A stretch of DNA of 5,326 bases from Clostridiaceae bacterium. Its GTDB lineage: Bacteria > Bacillota > Clostridia > Saccharofermentanales > DTU023. This document shows positions 1 to 5,326 of the stretch, one piece after another (positions within the stretch are counted from its first letter, which is position 1; every line of letters starts with the position of its first letter). The notes beneath the pieces were generated by a model. The model ran no database searches, was not told the origin of the DNA, and was given only the letters and a program-made list of their open reading frames with translations. Both the position numbers and the translations under genes were made by a program. The stretch lies in contig JAAZJV010000080.1 of the NCBI GenBank assembly GCA_012800135.1, forward strand, positions 1-5,326, given 5' to 3'.

Positions 1-407
1 ACATTTTCTCCGGGTTCTTCCGATGTGCCTTTTCCTATGTCAGCTCCGAGAGCAGACGGAATATCACTGCCGGAGCCTAAAGCATTTAGATCATCAACTT
101 CGCCATTAACTTCCGCACTCTCTTGCGGTGTTTCTGCAAGTGAATTTCCCGAAGATGCTGTCGTCATAGAAACGTCTTCAGGGTTTATTACATTATCCGG
201 CTCCGGAGTATTGTCTGAGACAGCGAACTTCGCATTCGGCAAACTTTTTTCATCCGGTGAGGCAGGGGAGTCGTTCTCAGTAATGAACTCTCTTGTTTCA
301 GTTGAAGAAGCATCTGCATCTCCTGCTAGCACCGGAGAATAAAGCTGCAACATTAATGCGATAAGCAACATTAATACAAGCAAAAATTGCTTTCTTTGTT
401 TTTTCAT
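1..407 (-). CDS. Exported acidic Ser/Glu/Pro-rich protein, N-terminal part (cut by window edge)
   Basis: This is the first 135 codons of a gene that continues beyond base 1, with no stop inside the window. The ATG at 407-405 is preceded by a strong Shine-Dalgarno GAGGGGG (420-414) six bases upstream. The protein opens with a textbook signal peptide: a basic start (MKKQRKQ), a Leu/Ile/Met-rich core, and a likely signal peptidase I site after residue 28 (SPVLA/GDADA). Residues 29-135 are low complexity, rich in Ser, Glu, Asp, Pro, Thr, Ala and Gly, strongly acidic and without Cys, so probably an unfolded spacer. Such a region commonly lies between the signal peptide and the folded domains of large surface proteins such as adhesins, but no folded domain or anchoring motif is visible here, so no function is assigned. 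There is no lipobox, so it is not a lipoprotein. It is divergent from the two-component system. Being a real exported protein is near certain; its role is unknown. Confidence 0.88.
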   Translation of the reverse strand, partial: MKKQRKQFLLVLMLLIALMLQLYSPVLAGDADASSTETREFITENDSPASPDEKSLPNAKFAVSDNTPEPDNVINPEDVSMTTASSGNSLAETPQESAEVNGEVDDLNALGSGSDIPSALGADIGKGTSEEPGEN

Positions 408-461
408 TTGATTCCCCCTCTATTTAGTAAGACAATGTTGTGATTGGCGGATTTTCTACTC

Positions 462-479
462 TGGCCACGGTGGCCACGG
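462..479. repeat. Tandem TGGCCACGG repeat forming a palindrome
   Basis: TGGCCACGG occurs twice head to tail (462-470, 471-479). The first 15 bases, 462-476, are also a perfect palindrome around a central G, and could form a small hairpin with TGGCCA arms and a CGG loop. It lies 55 bases upstream of the exported-protein start codon, so it would fall in that gene's leader or promoter region. A protein-binding site is more likely than a terminator because no T-run follows on either strand. Confidence 0.5.
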
Positions 480-519
480 TTCGGGATTAATGTGATGAAG
501 ACAGAGTCGCAAGGGTGTG

Positions 520-586
520 CCCGGATACCTGTGACGGCTGAGTATGTGGGTGGGTCAAGCACCGATTAATGACCCGGATTACCTGT
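520..586. repeat. Imperfect direct repeat CCCGGAT(T)ACCTGT
   Basis: CCCGGATACCTGT at 520-532 recurs as CCCGGATTACCTGT at 573-586, identical except for one extra T. The same stretch has GATTAATG twice (485-492, 564-571). The copies are about 53 bases apart. They may be halves of a folded RNA or binding sites for a regulator; the sequence alone does not decide. Confidence 0.4.
552..575. other. Possible hairpin GGGTCA/TGACCC
   Basis: Six-base complementary arms (552-557 and 570-575) flank a 12-base loop, extendable by one T-G pair. It sits inside a longer pairing of TGAAGAC (496-502) with GTCTTCA (597-603), which would close the GC-rich island as one folded unit. No U-run follows, so it is not an intrinsic terminator. 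Structure is inferred by eye only. Confidence 0.3.
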
Positions 587-669
587 CCTGCAGATCGTCT
601 TCACGTTATTTGGTTATTTTCCTCCTTTGCCATTTCCACGAACTTTTGTAACCAGTTTTTCTTGATTTG

Positions 670-698
670 AAAAGACCGATCACAAAAAGACCAATCAC
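670..698. repeat. Direct repeat, 14 bases with 15-base period
   Basis: AAAAGACCGATCAC (670-683) is followed after one A by AAAAGACCAATCAC (685-698), differing at one base. The spacing is about one and a half helical turns. It lies about 130-155 bases upstream of the expected start of the regulator transcript. LytTR regulators bind paired short direct repeats, but usually about two turns apart, so assignment to the adjacent regulator is only a possibility. Read on the minus strand, the repeat encodes VIGLF twice in one open frame, an alternative reading I consider weaker. Confidence 0.45.
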
Positions 699-739
699 AA
701 TAAATTCTAAGGATTTTCCGTGTTAAATCCAGTCCCGAA

Positions 740-760
740 TTAACAAAGAGAGCTTGTTAA
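740..760. promoter_or_regulatory. Perfect inverted repeat TTAACAA-N7-TTGTTAA, candidate operator
   Basis: The arms 740-746 and 754-760 are perfectly complementary around the seven-base spacer AGAGAGC. No T-run follows, and AT-rich arms make a poor terminator, so a dimeric regulator's binding site is the better reading. The right arm is part of TGTTAAATC (755-763), which also occurs at 721-729. It ends eight bases before a perfect TTGACA (769-774) and about 65 bases before the expected transcript start of the regulator gene. Confidence 0.35.
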
Positions 761-768
761 ATCTGTAC

Positions 769-820
769 TTGACATCTTTGAAGCAATGTGATAACGAAAA
801 ATGCCGATCCGTGCTATAAT
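769..820 (+). promoter_or_regulatory. Promoter region of the two-component operon
   Basis: The best element is an extended -10, TG-C-TATAAT (812-820), which predicts a transcript start near 826-828, about 30 bases before the TTG start codon. Its -35 position (792-797, TAACGA, 17-base spacing) is poor, as expected for an extended -10 or an activator-dependent promoter. A perfect TTGACA lies further up (769-774) but is 40 bases from TATAAT. It could only pair with TAACGA as a weak -10. I favour the TATAAT promoter as the main one. Confidence 0.6.
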
Positions 821-839
821 AGGTGTCAAATGATCTAGT

Positions 840-845
840 GGGGGG
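840..845 (+). promoter_or_regulatory. G-run ribosome binding site of the response regulator
   Basis: A run of six G preceded by AGT (837-845) ends ten bases before the TTG at 856. It is the only Shine-Dalgarno-like sequence upstream and supports TTG as the start. The first in-frame ATG (892-894) lies after the conserved acidic pair of the receiver domain and would destroy the fold. Confidence 0.6.
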
Positions 846-855
846 TTGAGCAGTT

Positions 856-1596
856 TTGGAAACGCCAATTCGAGTTGCCGTATGCGAAGACATGCCGGAA
901 GATGCGACGCGCCTGCTTCGCTATATTTCCGAGAGCGGTATCCCCACAAATTGTCAGTATTTTTCTAGCTGTGAAGCGCTGATGGCGAATTTTGTTCCCG
1001 GGCGGTATGATCTTATTTTCCTAGATATTTATATGGGCAATGTTCAGCAGGGGATAGATGCGGCCGCCAAAATACGAGAAACCGATGCCATGGTAACGCT
1101 GGCTTTCACGACTAGCAGTGAGGAACACGCATTAGAAGGTTACCGCCTGAAGGCTATTGCCTACCTAGAGAAACCTTTGCACTCAACCGATGTTCGAGAG
1201 GTGTTAGAGCACGCTGTAAGCAGGCGAAAAAATGCCCCCGCTGTCCGGCTTCTTGTAGGAGGAAAAGATCAGGAAGTACCGTTACAAACCATTTTATATT
1301 TTGAGCATAAAGACCGCTCTGTATTTGTAAATACTCTTTCCGACGTAATACGGACGAGCCAAACAATGAGCCTAAAAGATATCCAGCCTCAACTGCCGGT
1401 CGGATTTATTCGCTGTCATCAAAGCTACATTGCCAATCTTCGTTACGTGAAGGAGCTGGATCGGGATTTGCGAATATTCCGTATGCAAAATGGTGATCCG
1501 GTATACATCCGACGTTCGTCTCTTGGCAAAGCGATTAGGGCATATGAGCGTCAGTTGTTTGCGACGGCTAGAGAAGGGATATATGAAAAAATATAG
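856..1596 (+). CDS. LytTR-family two-component response regulator
   Basis: A 246-residue cytoplasmic DNA-binding regulator, the normal size for the LytR/AgrA class. Residues 5-120 form a CheY-like receiver domain: the acidic pair E11-D12 in VAVCED, the phosphoacceptor D57 in LIFLD, the switch Thr around T85-T86, and K106 in YLEKP. Residues about 130-238 form a LytTR DNA-binding domain, recognised by the pattern ILYFEHKDRSVFV, then FIRCHQSYIANLRYV and a C-terminal PVYIRRSSLGKAI, all typical of the family. The start is TTG at 856, chosen because it precedes the complete receiver domain and follows a G-rich ribosome binding site. The stop overlaps the start of the downstream histidine kinase by 14 bases, so the two are co-transcribed and probably translationally coupled. 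Phosphorylation by that kinase at D57 is expected. LytTR regulators often control exported or surface products and their own operon. The target genes cannot be read from the sequence. Confidence 0.95.
   Translation: METPIRVAVCEDMPEDATRLLRYISESGIPTNCQYFSSCEALMANFVPGRYDLIFLDIYMGNVQQGIDAAAKIRETDAMVTLAFTTSSEEHALEGYRLKAIAYLEKPLHSTDVREVLEHAVSRRKNAPAVRLLVGGKDQEVPLQTILYFEHKDRSVFVNTLSDVIRTSQTMSLKDIQPQLPVGFIRCHQSYIANLRYVKELDRDLRIFRMQNGDPVYIRRSSLGKAIRAYERQLFATAREGIYEKI
1573..1578 (+). promoter_or_regulatory. GAAGGG ribosome binding site fixing the kinase start
   Basis: GAAGGG inside the end of the regulator gene lies four bases before ATG 1583. It favours this start over the in-frame ATG at 1490, which would add 31 residues with no membrane or signal character, translated from inside the regulator's LytTR domain in another frame. 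Confidence 0.7.
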
Positions 1597-3406
1597 AAAA
1601 TATACTTTTTTCTTACCTAGAATCCTGCTGATAGCTACAATCATACTACTCATTAAGATATCGTTGTCTTACCCTCTGAACATGGCAGAAAAAGGTACAA
1701 CAACGGCAATTACTCATGTGAAGTACAGAACAGATGCGGGCGAAGCAGGGACACTTGAACTCCCGATAAAAAAACCAATGCCTGCACCGCGCACAGGGAT
1801 CTCATTGACTGCAGAAATCGAAGCAGAACCGGGAGATGCCATTCTTGTTAAGTCGGTGTTTTCACCCATGAAGGTTTTTGTCAACGACGAGCTGGCATTA
1901 GAATATGGACAACCGGGCAGATATCCGACCTTCATGAATGATCCGCCCACATCCTCAATGTTTGTTTCGCTTCCCTCAAAGGGTGGGAAGCTTTCTCTTC
2001 GCATATATTATGAGTCTCCCACACAAAGAAGCAAAATTTCGCTACCTGTCATCTATTTGGGAACAACAGGCGCCCTGCTGGGGAAAATGTTTACGAAGGA
2101 TGCCTTTGTTTTTATTTTTTCGATTGTGCTAATTCTTGCAGGTCTCTTCACGTTTGTCATTACCATCGGCTACGTGGGGAGAATTCCTGCAAGCAATGTG
2201 TTTTTGAGGTTAGGATTGACTTCTACTCTGGCGGGGATGTGGGGTTTCGGAGAATGTGATCTGTCGGTGCTTCTTTTTCCATATCCGGTACTGCTGTACG
2301 CCATGAGTTATCTCGGACTCTTTCTTCTTGTCTTTTCGGTGCTGCGCTTCGGGCTGCTGGTTATTCAGCCGAAAAACAGGCTTCCTATGCTGATTTTGCT
2401 GTGGTTTCACGGTGTCTCTATTTCCAGTGCCGTCGTATTGCAACTTTTAGGTCAAGTAGACTTCACAAGAAGCCTGTATTGGTTTCAATTAATTATTACG
2501 CTAAGCTTTGTAGTTGCTGTGGCATTCCTTCTTTGGGAATGGCTGAAGAATCAAAATATGGTGGCGAAACGGTTCATCCCAAGCATCATTGTTCTGTTTG
2601 CTTTTACGATAGTAGGGTTGATCAATTACCACCTGAACTTCATCGATATCTTACCGGTTTTTTATGTAGGCATACTTGCTTTCATGATAACGCTCGGGTT
2701 TATCAGCGGCAGCTATGTACAGGACTCTATGAAAATCGCTGCAAAAAATGAACTTTTGGAACATCAAGTTCAAGAGATTAATCATCAGCTTGAGATCCAA
2801 CGGATGCATTACCAAAGAATCGCAGATAACGAATCAATGATCAAAGCTCAGCGTCACGATCTGCGCCATCAGCTTACGGTTCTAAAAGTGCTGTACGGGC
2901 AGGACGATAAGGAAAAGTTTGAGCGCTATCTGGATATCCTTAATAATAAGTTGCCTTCGGAGAGAGAACCTCTCTTATGCGAAAACTATGCTGTCAGTGC
3001 TATTGCTTCCCACTACGCCCACATGGCAAGGCTAGCGGGAGCGGACGTTACGGTCAGCTTGATGGTTCCGCAAAAGCTCCCCGCTGAAGTAGAAAGCGAT
3101 CTTTGCGTCATCGTCGGCAACCTCATGGAAAACGCCGCAGAAGCCTGCGCCCGAATGACCGGAGACGAGCGCTTTGTTCGCGTGAACAGCTTTCTTCAGT
3201 ACGGTATTTTGACGATCGTTGTCGACAATAGTTTTGAGGGAAAACTGCGCAAAAAGGATGAAGGCGTTTACTTCTCTTCAAAACGAGACGAAGAAGGAAT
3301 AGGTCTAACATCTGTCGCTACAGTAGCAAAAAAATACAACGGCAACGCACATTTTGAAGAAAAGGACGGCGTATTTCAAGCTTCGGCGTATGTTCGAATA
3401 GCGTAA
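1583..3406 (+). CDS. Membrane sensor histidine kinase, 7TMR-DISM-like sensor with GHKL ATPase domain
   Basis: A 607-residue sensor kinase, partner of the LytTR regulator just upstream. Residues about 10-30 are the first membrane segment. Residues 31-172 are an extracytoplasmic, strand-rich region (for example KVFVNDELALEYG and GKLSLRIYYES) resembling the jelly-roll ligand-binding domains of 7TMR-DISM receptors. Seven hydrophobic segments follow at roughly 174-197, 205-224, 232-256, 268-289, 297-320, 331-348 and 355-376. Residues about 380-423 form a charged coiled coil. The H-box is RHDLRHQ, with H425 the likely phosphorylated His, as in AgrC/CitA-type kinases. The GHKL ATPase domain shows the N box LMENAAEAC (N517), DNS at 548-550 and the glycine box EEGIGL (G572, G574). 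All catalytic motifs look intact. Ligand binding outside the cell should control phosphotransfer to D57 of the regulator. The architecture differs from AgrC by its large outer domain, so a carbohydrate or wall-related ligand is as plausible as a peptide; the ligand is unknown. Domain names rest on visual recognition. Confidence 0.92.
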   Translation: MKKYRKYTFFLPRILLIATIILLIKISLSYPLNMAEKGTTTAITHVKYRTDAGEAGTLELPIKKPMPAPRTGISLTAEIEAEPGDAILVKSVFSPMKVFVNDELALEYGQPGRYPTFMNDPPTSSMFVSLPSKGGKLSLRIYYESPTQRSKISLPVIYLGTTGALLGKMFTKDAFVFIFSIVLILAGLFTFVITIGYVGRIPASNVFLRLGLTSTLAGMWGFGECDLSVLLFPYPVLLYAMSYLGLFLLVFSVLRFGLLVIQPKNRLPMLILLWFHGVSISSAVVLQLLGQVDFTRSLYWFQLIITLSFVVAVAFLLWEWLKNQNMVAKRFIPSIIVLFAFTIVGLINYHLNFIDILPVFYVGILAFMITLGFISGSYVQDSMKIAAKNELLEHQVQEINHQLEIQRMHYQRIADNESMIKAQRHDLRHQLTVLKVLYGQDDKEKFERYLDILNNKLPSEREPLLCENYAVSAIASHYAHMARLAGADVTVSLMVPQKLPAEVESDLCVIVGNLMENAAEACARMTGDERFVRVNSFLQYGILTIVVDNSFEGKLRKKDEGVYFSSKRDEEGIGLTSVATVAKKYNGNAHFEEKDGVFQASAYVRIA

Positions 3407-3468
3407 TCATGCTTTGATTGTCAATCGCTTTTGATTTCCTATGCGTCTATAACCACTGATGTGTCTAA

Positions 3469-3591
3469 ACTTCCGAGTGCATCTCTTTCGATCCCAAAGG
3501 CCTGAATGATTTCGAGCACATCGACGATGAAGCTAAAAAGAAAGTACGCGCTGAATATCGGATTAAACTGGACGACCCTCGCCCCTCATAG
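3469..3591 (+). pseudogene. Possible C-terminal remnant of an unidentified gene
   Basis: This frame is open for 40 codons between TAA (3466-3468) and TAG (3589-3591), with no start codon or ribosome binding site. Its translation looks protein-like: ISFDPKGLNDF, then a charged helical run, ending RIKLDDPRPS. It could be the tail of a gene removed by deletion or a decayed mobile element, but I do not recognise the family. The opposite strand of the same stretch is also open (3671-3465, 68 codons), which weakens the case for either strand. Chance is a real alternative. Confidence 0.22.
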
Positions 3592-3651
3592 TCCAGCTTA
3601 CTTTGGCATTCAGCTACAAGGTAATTCGGGTCGGAAAGGAACACGCCAAAC

Positions 3652-3680
3652 TTGACATTATTTGAACTCACATTTAACTT
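3652..3680 (+). promoter_or_regulatory. Candidate promoter for lysA-dapA
   Basis: A perfect -35 TTGACA (3652-3657) is followed after 17 bases by TAACTT (3675-3680), a poor -10. The AT-rich stretch just after it (TATATTTATAAAT, 3682-3694) gives other possible -10 positions but with non-standard spacing. This would leave a leader of roughly 105 bases before the lysA start. The -35 is convincing, the -10 is not. Confidence 0.35.
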
Positions 3681-3792
3681 GTATATTTATAAATCAGAAT
3701 AATTCATTCACATGGTTTCTATCCGCGCTAAAAAGAGGCATAATACTCTTAATGATTCATGAAATAGAAATCTAAAGCGACTGGGGATCGGT

Positions 3793-5100
3793 ATGAAATT
3801 ACACGGCACAATGCAAATTGAAGACAATCAGTTATACATCGGCGGTGTATCCGTCAAATCATTAGCTGAGGCGTATGGTACTCCGCTCTATGTTTTTGAC
3901 GAAGAAAATTTGATCAACAGGGCGAAGTCTTTTTTACACTATTTTCAATCAGACAAGTTTTCAACCGTTATTAATTATGCAGCAAAAGCCTTTTCTAATT
4001 TATATATTTTTGGTCTCATAGGAGAATTGGGTTTATCTTTAGATGTTGTTAGCGAGGGAGAATTGTATACGGCCATAAAGGCGGGTATTGCACCGGAGAG
4101 AATCAATCTGCACGGCAATAATAAATTACCGAGAGAATTAGAGATGGCTTTGGATTATCGTGTAGCCACAATCACTATTGACCATCCGACGGAATTTTCC
4201 TTATTGTCCGCCCTTTGCCGAAAAAGACGACAAGAAATCGATGTCTTACTCCGTCTTAATCCTTGCATACCGGCAGCTACACATAAATATATTCAAACAG
4301 CTCAGAAAGATTCGAAATTCGGCATGAGCATCGCTGATTCCAAAACATATAACCTGATTCAGGAGATGAATGCAGATCCTTATCTTAATTTAAAGGGAGT
4401 ACATGCCCATATCGGGTCACAAATACTGGATCGAGAGTTTTTCTTCGAAGAGGCTGAGGTAATGTTGTCATTTATTCACGATGTCAAGACAACGCTCAAC
4501 ATCTCCCTTTCTGAAGTGAATTTAGGCGGTGGATTCGGAGTTTACTACACGGCCAATGATAAATCCTTTGATTTGCCGCTATTTTTGACGGAATATATTA
4601 AAATTATTGAAAATCTCATCGATGAGTACGATTTGGATATTGATACGGTCAGCATTGAGCCGGGTCGCTCTTTGATTAACGACAGCGGCAACATCCTGTA
4701 TACAGTCGGTTCCGTCAAATATCCTTTGCAAGGCAGACCCTATGTCTTTGTCGACGGAGGTATGACGGACAATATTCGTCCTGTCCTTTATGAAGCTTCA
4801 TATGAGGCGGGATTGGCCAATCGTATGAATGATCTTCCTGATGACCTTTATCGCGTCGCGGGCAAATGCTGTGAATCCGGTGACGTCTTGATTCAGGAAG
4901 TATTTTTACCGAAGCCGAAGCCAGGAGATTTGTTGATCGTGCCGGCAGCCGGGGCCTATACTTATGCGATGAGTTCGAATTACAACCGCATACCGAAACC
5001 GGCCGTCGTCTTCGTCAACAACGGGAAATCTGCATTAGCTGTTAAGAGAGAGGATTATGAGGATCTGATAAGAAATGATCTATCCTACATGTCACTTTGA
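3793..5100 (+). CDS. lysA: Diaminopimelate decarboxylase
   Basis: This PLP enzyme converts meso-2,6-diaminopimelate to L-lysine and CO2 in the cytoplasm, the last step of lysine synthesis. The 435 residues match the usual 415-440 of the family. Residues about 35-285 are the fold-type III alpha/beta barrel: K65 in NYAAKAF is the PLP Schiff-base lysine, HAHIGSQ at 204-210 stacks on the cofactor, GGGFG at 245-249 and EPGR at 289-292 bind its phosphate. The C-terminal beta domain carries DGGMTDNIRP (321-330), CESGD (360-364, with the active-site Cys contributed to the neighbouring subunit of the dimer) and GAYTYAMSSNYN (387-398). CESGD and the absence of ornithine-decarboxylase features favour LysA over related ornithine or carboxynorspermidine decarboxylases. 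ATG 3793 follows GGGG (3783-3786) at six bases; the ATG at 3811 has no such site. dapA follows 50 bases downstream with no terminator between, supporting the assignment. Confidence 0.96.
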   Translation: MKLHGTMQIEDNQLYIGGVSVKSLAEAYGTPLYVFDEENLINRAKSFLHYFQSDKFSTVINYAAKAFSNLYIFGLIGELGLSLDVVSEGELYTAIKAGIAPERINLHGNNKLPRELEMALDYRVATITIDHPTEFSLLSALCRKRRQEIDVLLRLNPCIPAATHKYIQTAQKDSKFGMSIADSKTYNLIQEMNADPYLNLKGVHAHIGSQILDREFFFEEAEVMLSFIHDVKTTLNISLSEVNLGGGFGVYYTANDKSFDLPLFLTEYIKIIENLIDEYDLDIDTVSIEPGRSLINDSGNILYTVGSVKYPLQGRPYVFVDGGMTDNIRPVLYEASYEAGLANRMNDLPDDLYRVAGKCCESGDVLIQEVFLPKPKPGDLLIVPAAGAYTYAMSSNYNRIPKPAVVFVNNGKSALAVKREDYEDLIRNDLSYMSL

Positions 5101-5150
5101 AGATAAATGAATACCGTTAAAATCTTATGTATCAGATGAGGAGTTGACTT

Positions 5151-5326
5151 ATGTTATTTAAAGGATCAGGTGTTGCATTAGTCACACCCTTTGCAGAAAA
5201 CGATGAGATCGATTTTGAAGGCGTCGATCGACTTGTTGATTTTCATTTGGCAAATAAAACAGATGCGATCATCGTCATGGGAACAACAGGCGAGGCGTCG
5301 ACCACTTCCGATCCGGAACAGATTGA
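5151..5326 (+). CDS. dapA: 4-hydroxy-tetrahydrodipicolinate synthase, N-terminal part (cut by window edge)
   Basis: The first 58 codons of a DapA-family TIM-barrel lyase. DapA condenses pyruvate with aspartate semialdehyde through a Schiff base, the first committed step of the DAP/lysine branch. Visible family marks are the opening FKGSGVALVTPF (residues 3-14), in which T12-P13 is typical, and the pyruvate-carboxylate-binding motif GTTGE at 44-48. The Schiff-base lysine and catalytic tyrosine lie beyond the window. The ATG at 5151 follows a strong GAGGAG (5138-5143) at seven bases. The family also contains N-acetylneuraminate lyase and other aldolases, but position directly behind lysA makes the DAP role by far the likeliest. 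The two genes are probably one transcript. The frame is open to the edge. Confidence 0.93.
   Translation, partial: MLFKGSGVALVTPFAENDEIDFEGVDRLVDFHLANKTDAIIVMGTTGEASTTSDPEQI

Larger units (their letters stand above)
408..855. other. Divergent intergenic region with repeats and regulatory signals
   Basis: These 448 bases separate the divergent exported-protein and response-regulator genes. I see no convincing gene here. The stretch from about 455 to 604 is GC-rich (about 54% over 481-600 by hand count) against about 34% for 601-720. The GC-rich part holds a palindrome and tandem repeat (462-479), two imperfect copies of CCCGGATTACCTGT (520-532, 573-586), two copies of GATTAATG (485-492, 564-571) and a hairpin (552-575). 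The AT-rich part holds a direct repeat (670-698), an inverted repeat (740-760) and the rightward promoter elements. A leftward promoter must also lie here. One weak possibility on the minus strand is TTAACA (726-721) and TATTGT (702-697), 18 bases apart. Confidence 0.7.
3407..3792. other. Intergenic region without an intact gene
   Basis: These 386 bases lie between the kinase stop and lysA. No strong intrinsic terminator is visible after the kinase: GATTGTCAATC (3416-3426) is symmetrical but too tight to form a stable hairpin, and only TTTT follows. The middle holds an open 40-codon stretch that looks like the end of a lost gene (3469-3591), overlapped by a small hairpin with CTGGAC/GTCCAG arms (3568-3573, 3591-3596). 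A promoter-like TTGACA lies at 3652. I see no lysine riboswitch motifs upstream of lysA. Confidence 0.65.

Noticed and set aside
25..342. Plus-strand open frame of 105 codons
   Set aside because: It is the antisense shadow of the exported-protein gene, which has a signal peptide and a strong ribosome binding site on the minus strand. The plus frame has no supporting start signal.
740..949. Minus-strand open frame of 69 codons
   Set aside because: It crosses the regulator's promoter and start region on the opposite strand, has no ribosome binding site and no recognisable protein character.
1490..1582. 31-codon N-terminal extension of the histidine kinase
   Set aside because: The extension reads the regulator's LytTR coding region in another frame, has no ribosome binding site, and places a basic non-family segment before the first membrane helix. 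ATG 1583 has GAAGGG at proper spacing.
3465..3671. Minus-strand open frame of 68 codons between the kinase and lysA
   Set aside because: No clear Shine-Dalgarno sequence precedes its ATG, the translation is unrecognised, and it lies opposite the lysA promoter region. It may reflect the same possible remnant, but I cannot support it as a gene.
3733..3750. Hairpin AAGAG-N8-CTCTT before lysA
   Set aside because: Five-base AT-rich arms with an eight-base loop and no T-run make it neither a stable terminator nor a convincing operator.
3407..3792. Lysine riboswitch upstream of lysA
   Set aside because: I looked for the conserved L-box blocks and the terminator that normally follows them and found neither.

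Overview
The window looks like chromosomal DNA of a Gram-positive bacterium of the Bacillota. The G-rich Shine-Dalgarno sequences, a likely TTG start, the LytTR/GHKL signalling pair and a long Gram-positive type signal peptide all point that way. The exact genus cannot be read from the sequence.

Layout. (1) At the left edge, on the minus strand, is the 5' part of a gene for an exported protein: a clear signal peptide followed by a Ser/Glu/Asp/Pro/Thr-rich acidic stretch that runs off the window. (2) Bases 408-855 form a divergent intergenic region. It holds a GC-rich, repeat-containing island at about 455-604, a 14-base direct repeat with 15-base period, a perfect 7-base-arm inverted repeat, and a TGnTATAAT-type promoter facing right. 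(3) A two-component system follows on the plus strand: a LytTR-family response regulator (856-1596, TTG start) overlapping by 14 bases with a 607-residue membrane histidine kinase (1583-3406). The kinase has an extracytoplasmic beta-rich sensor region, seven further membrane segments, a coiled coil, an AgrC-like H-box and a GHKL ATPase domain. (4) Bases 3407-3792 contain no intact gene. They hold a possible gene remnant and a candidate promoter for the next genes. (5) lysA (diaminopimelate decarboxylase, 3793-5100) is followed after 50 bases by dapA (4-hydroxy-tetrahydrodipicolinate synthase, cut by the right edge). These are an early and the last step of the DAP/lysine pathway.

How they may work together. 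lysA and dapA form an ordinary biosynthetic pair with no visible link to the signalling genes. The kinase and regulator are certainly partners. Their most obvious candidate targets are their own promoter and the divergent exported-protein gene, because the shared intergenic region is long and rich in repeats. That link is an inference from arrangement only. No CRISPR array, tRNA, rRNA, complete insertion sequence or recognisable riboswitch was found.
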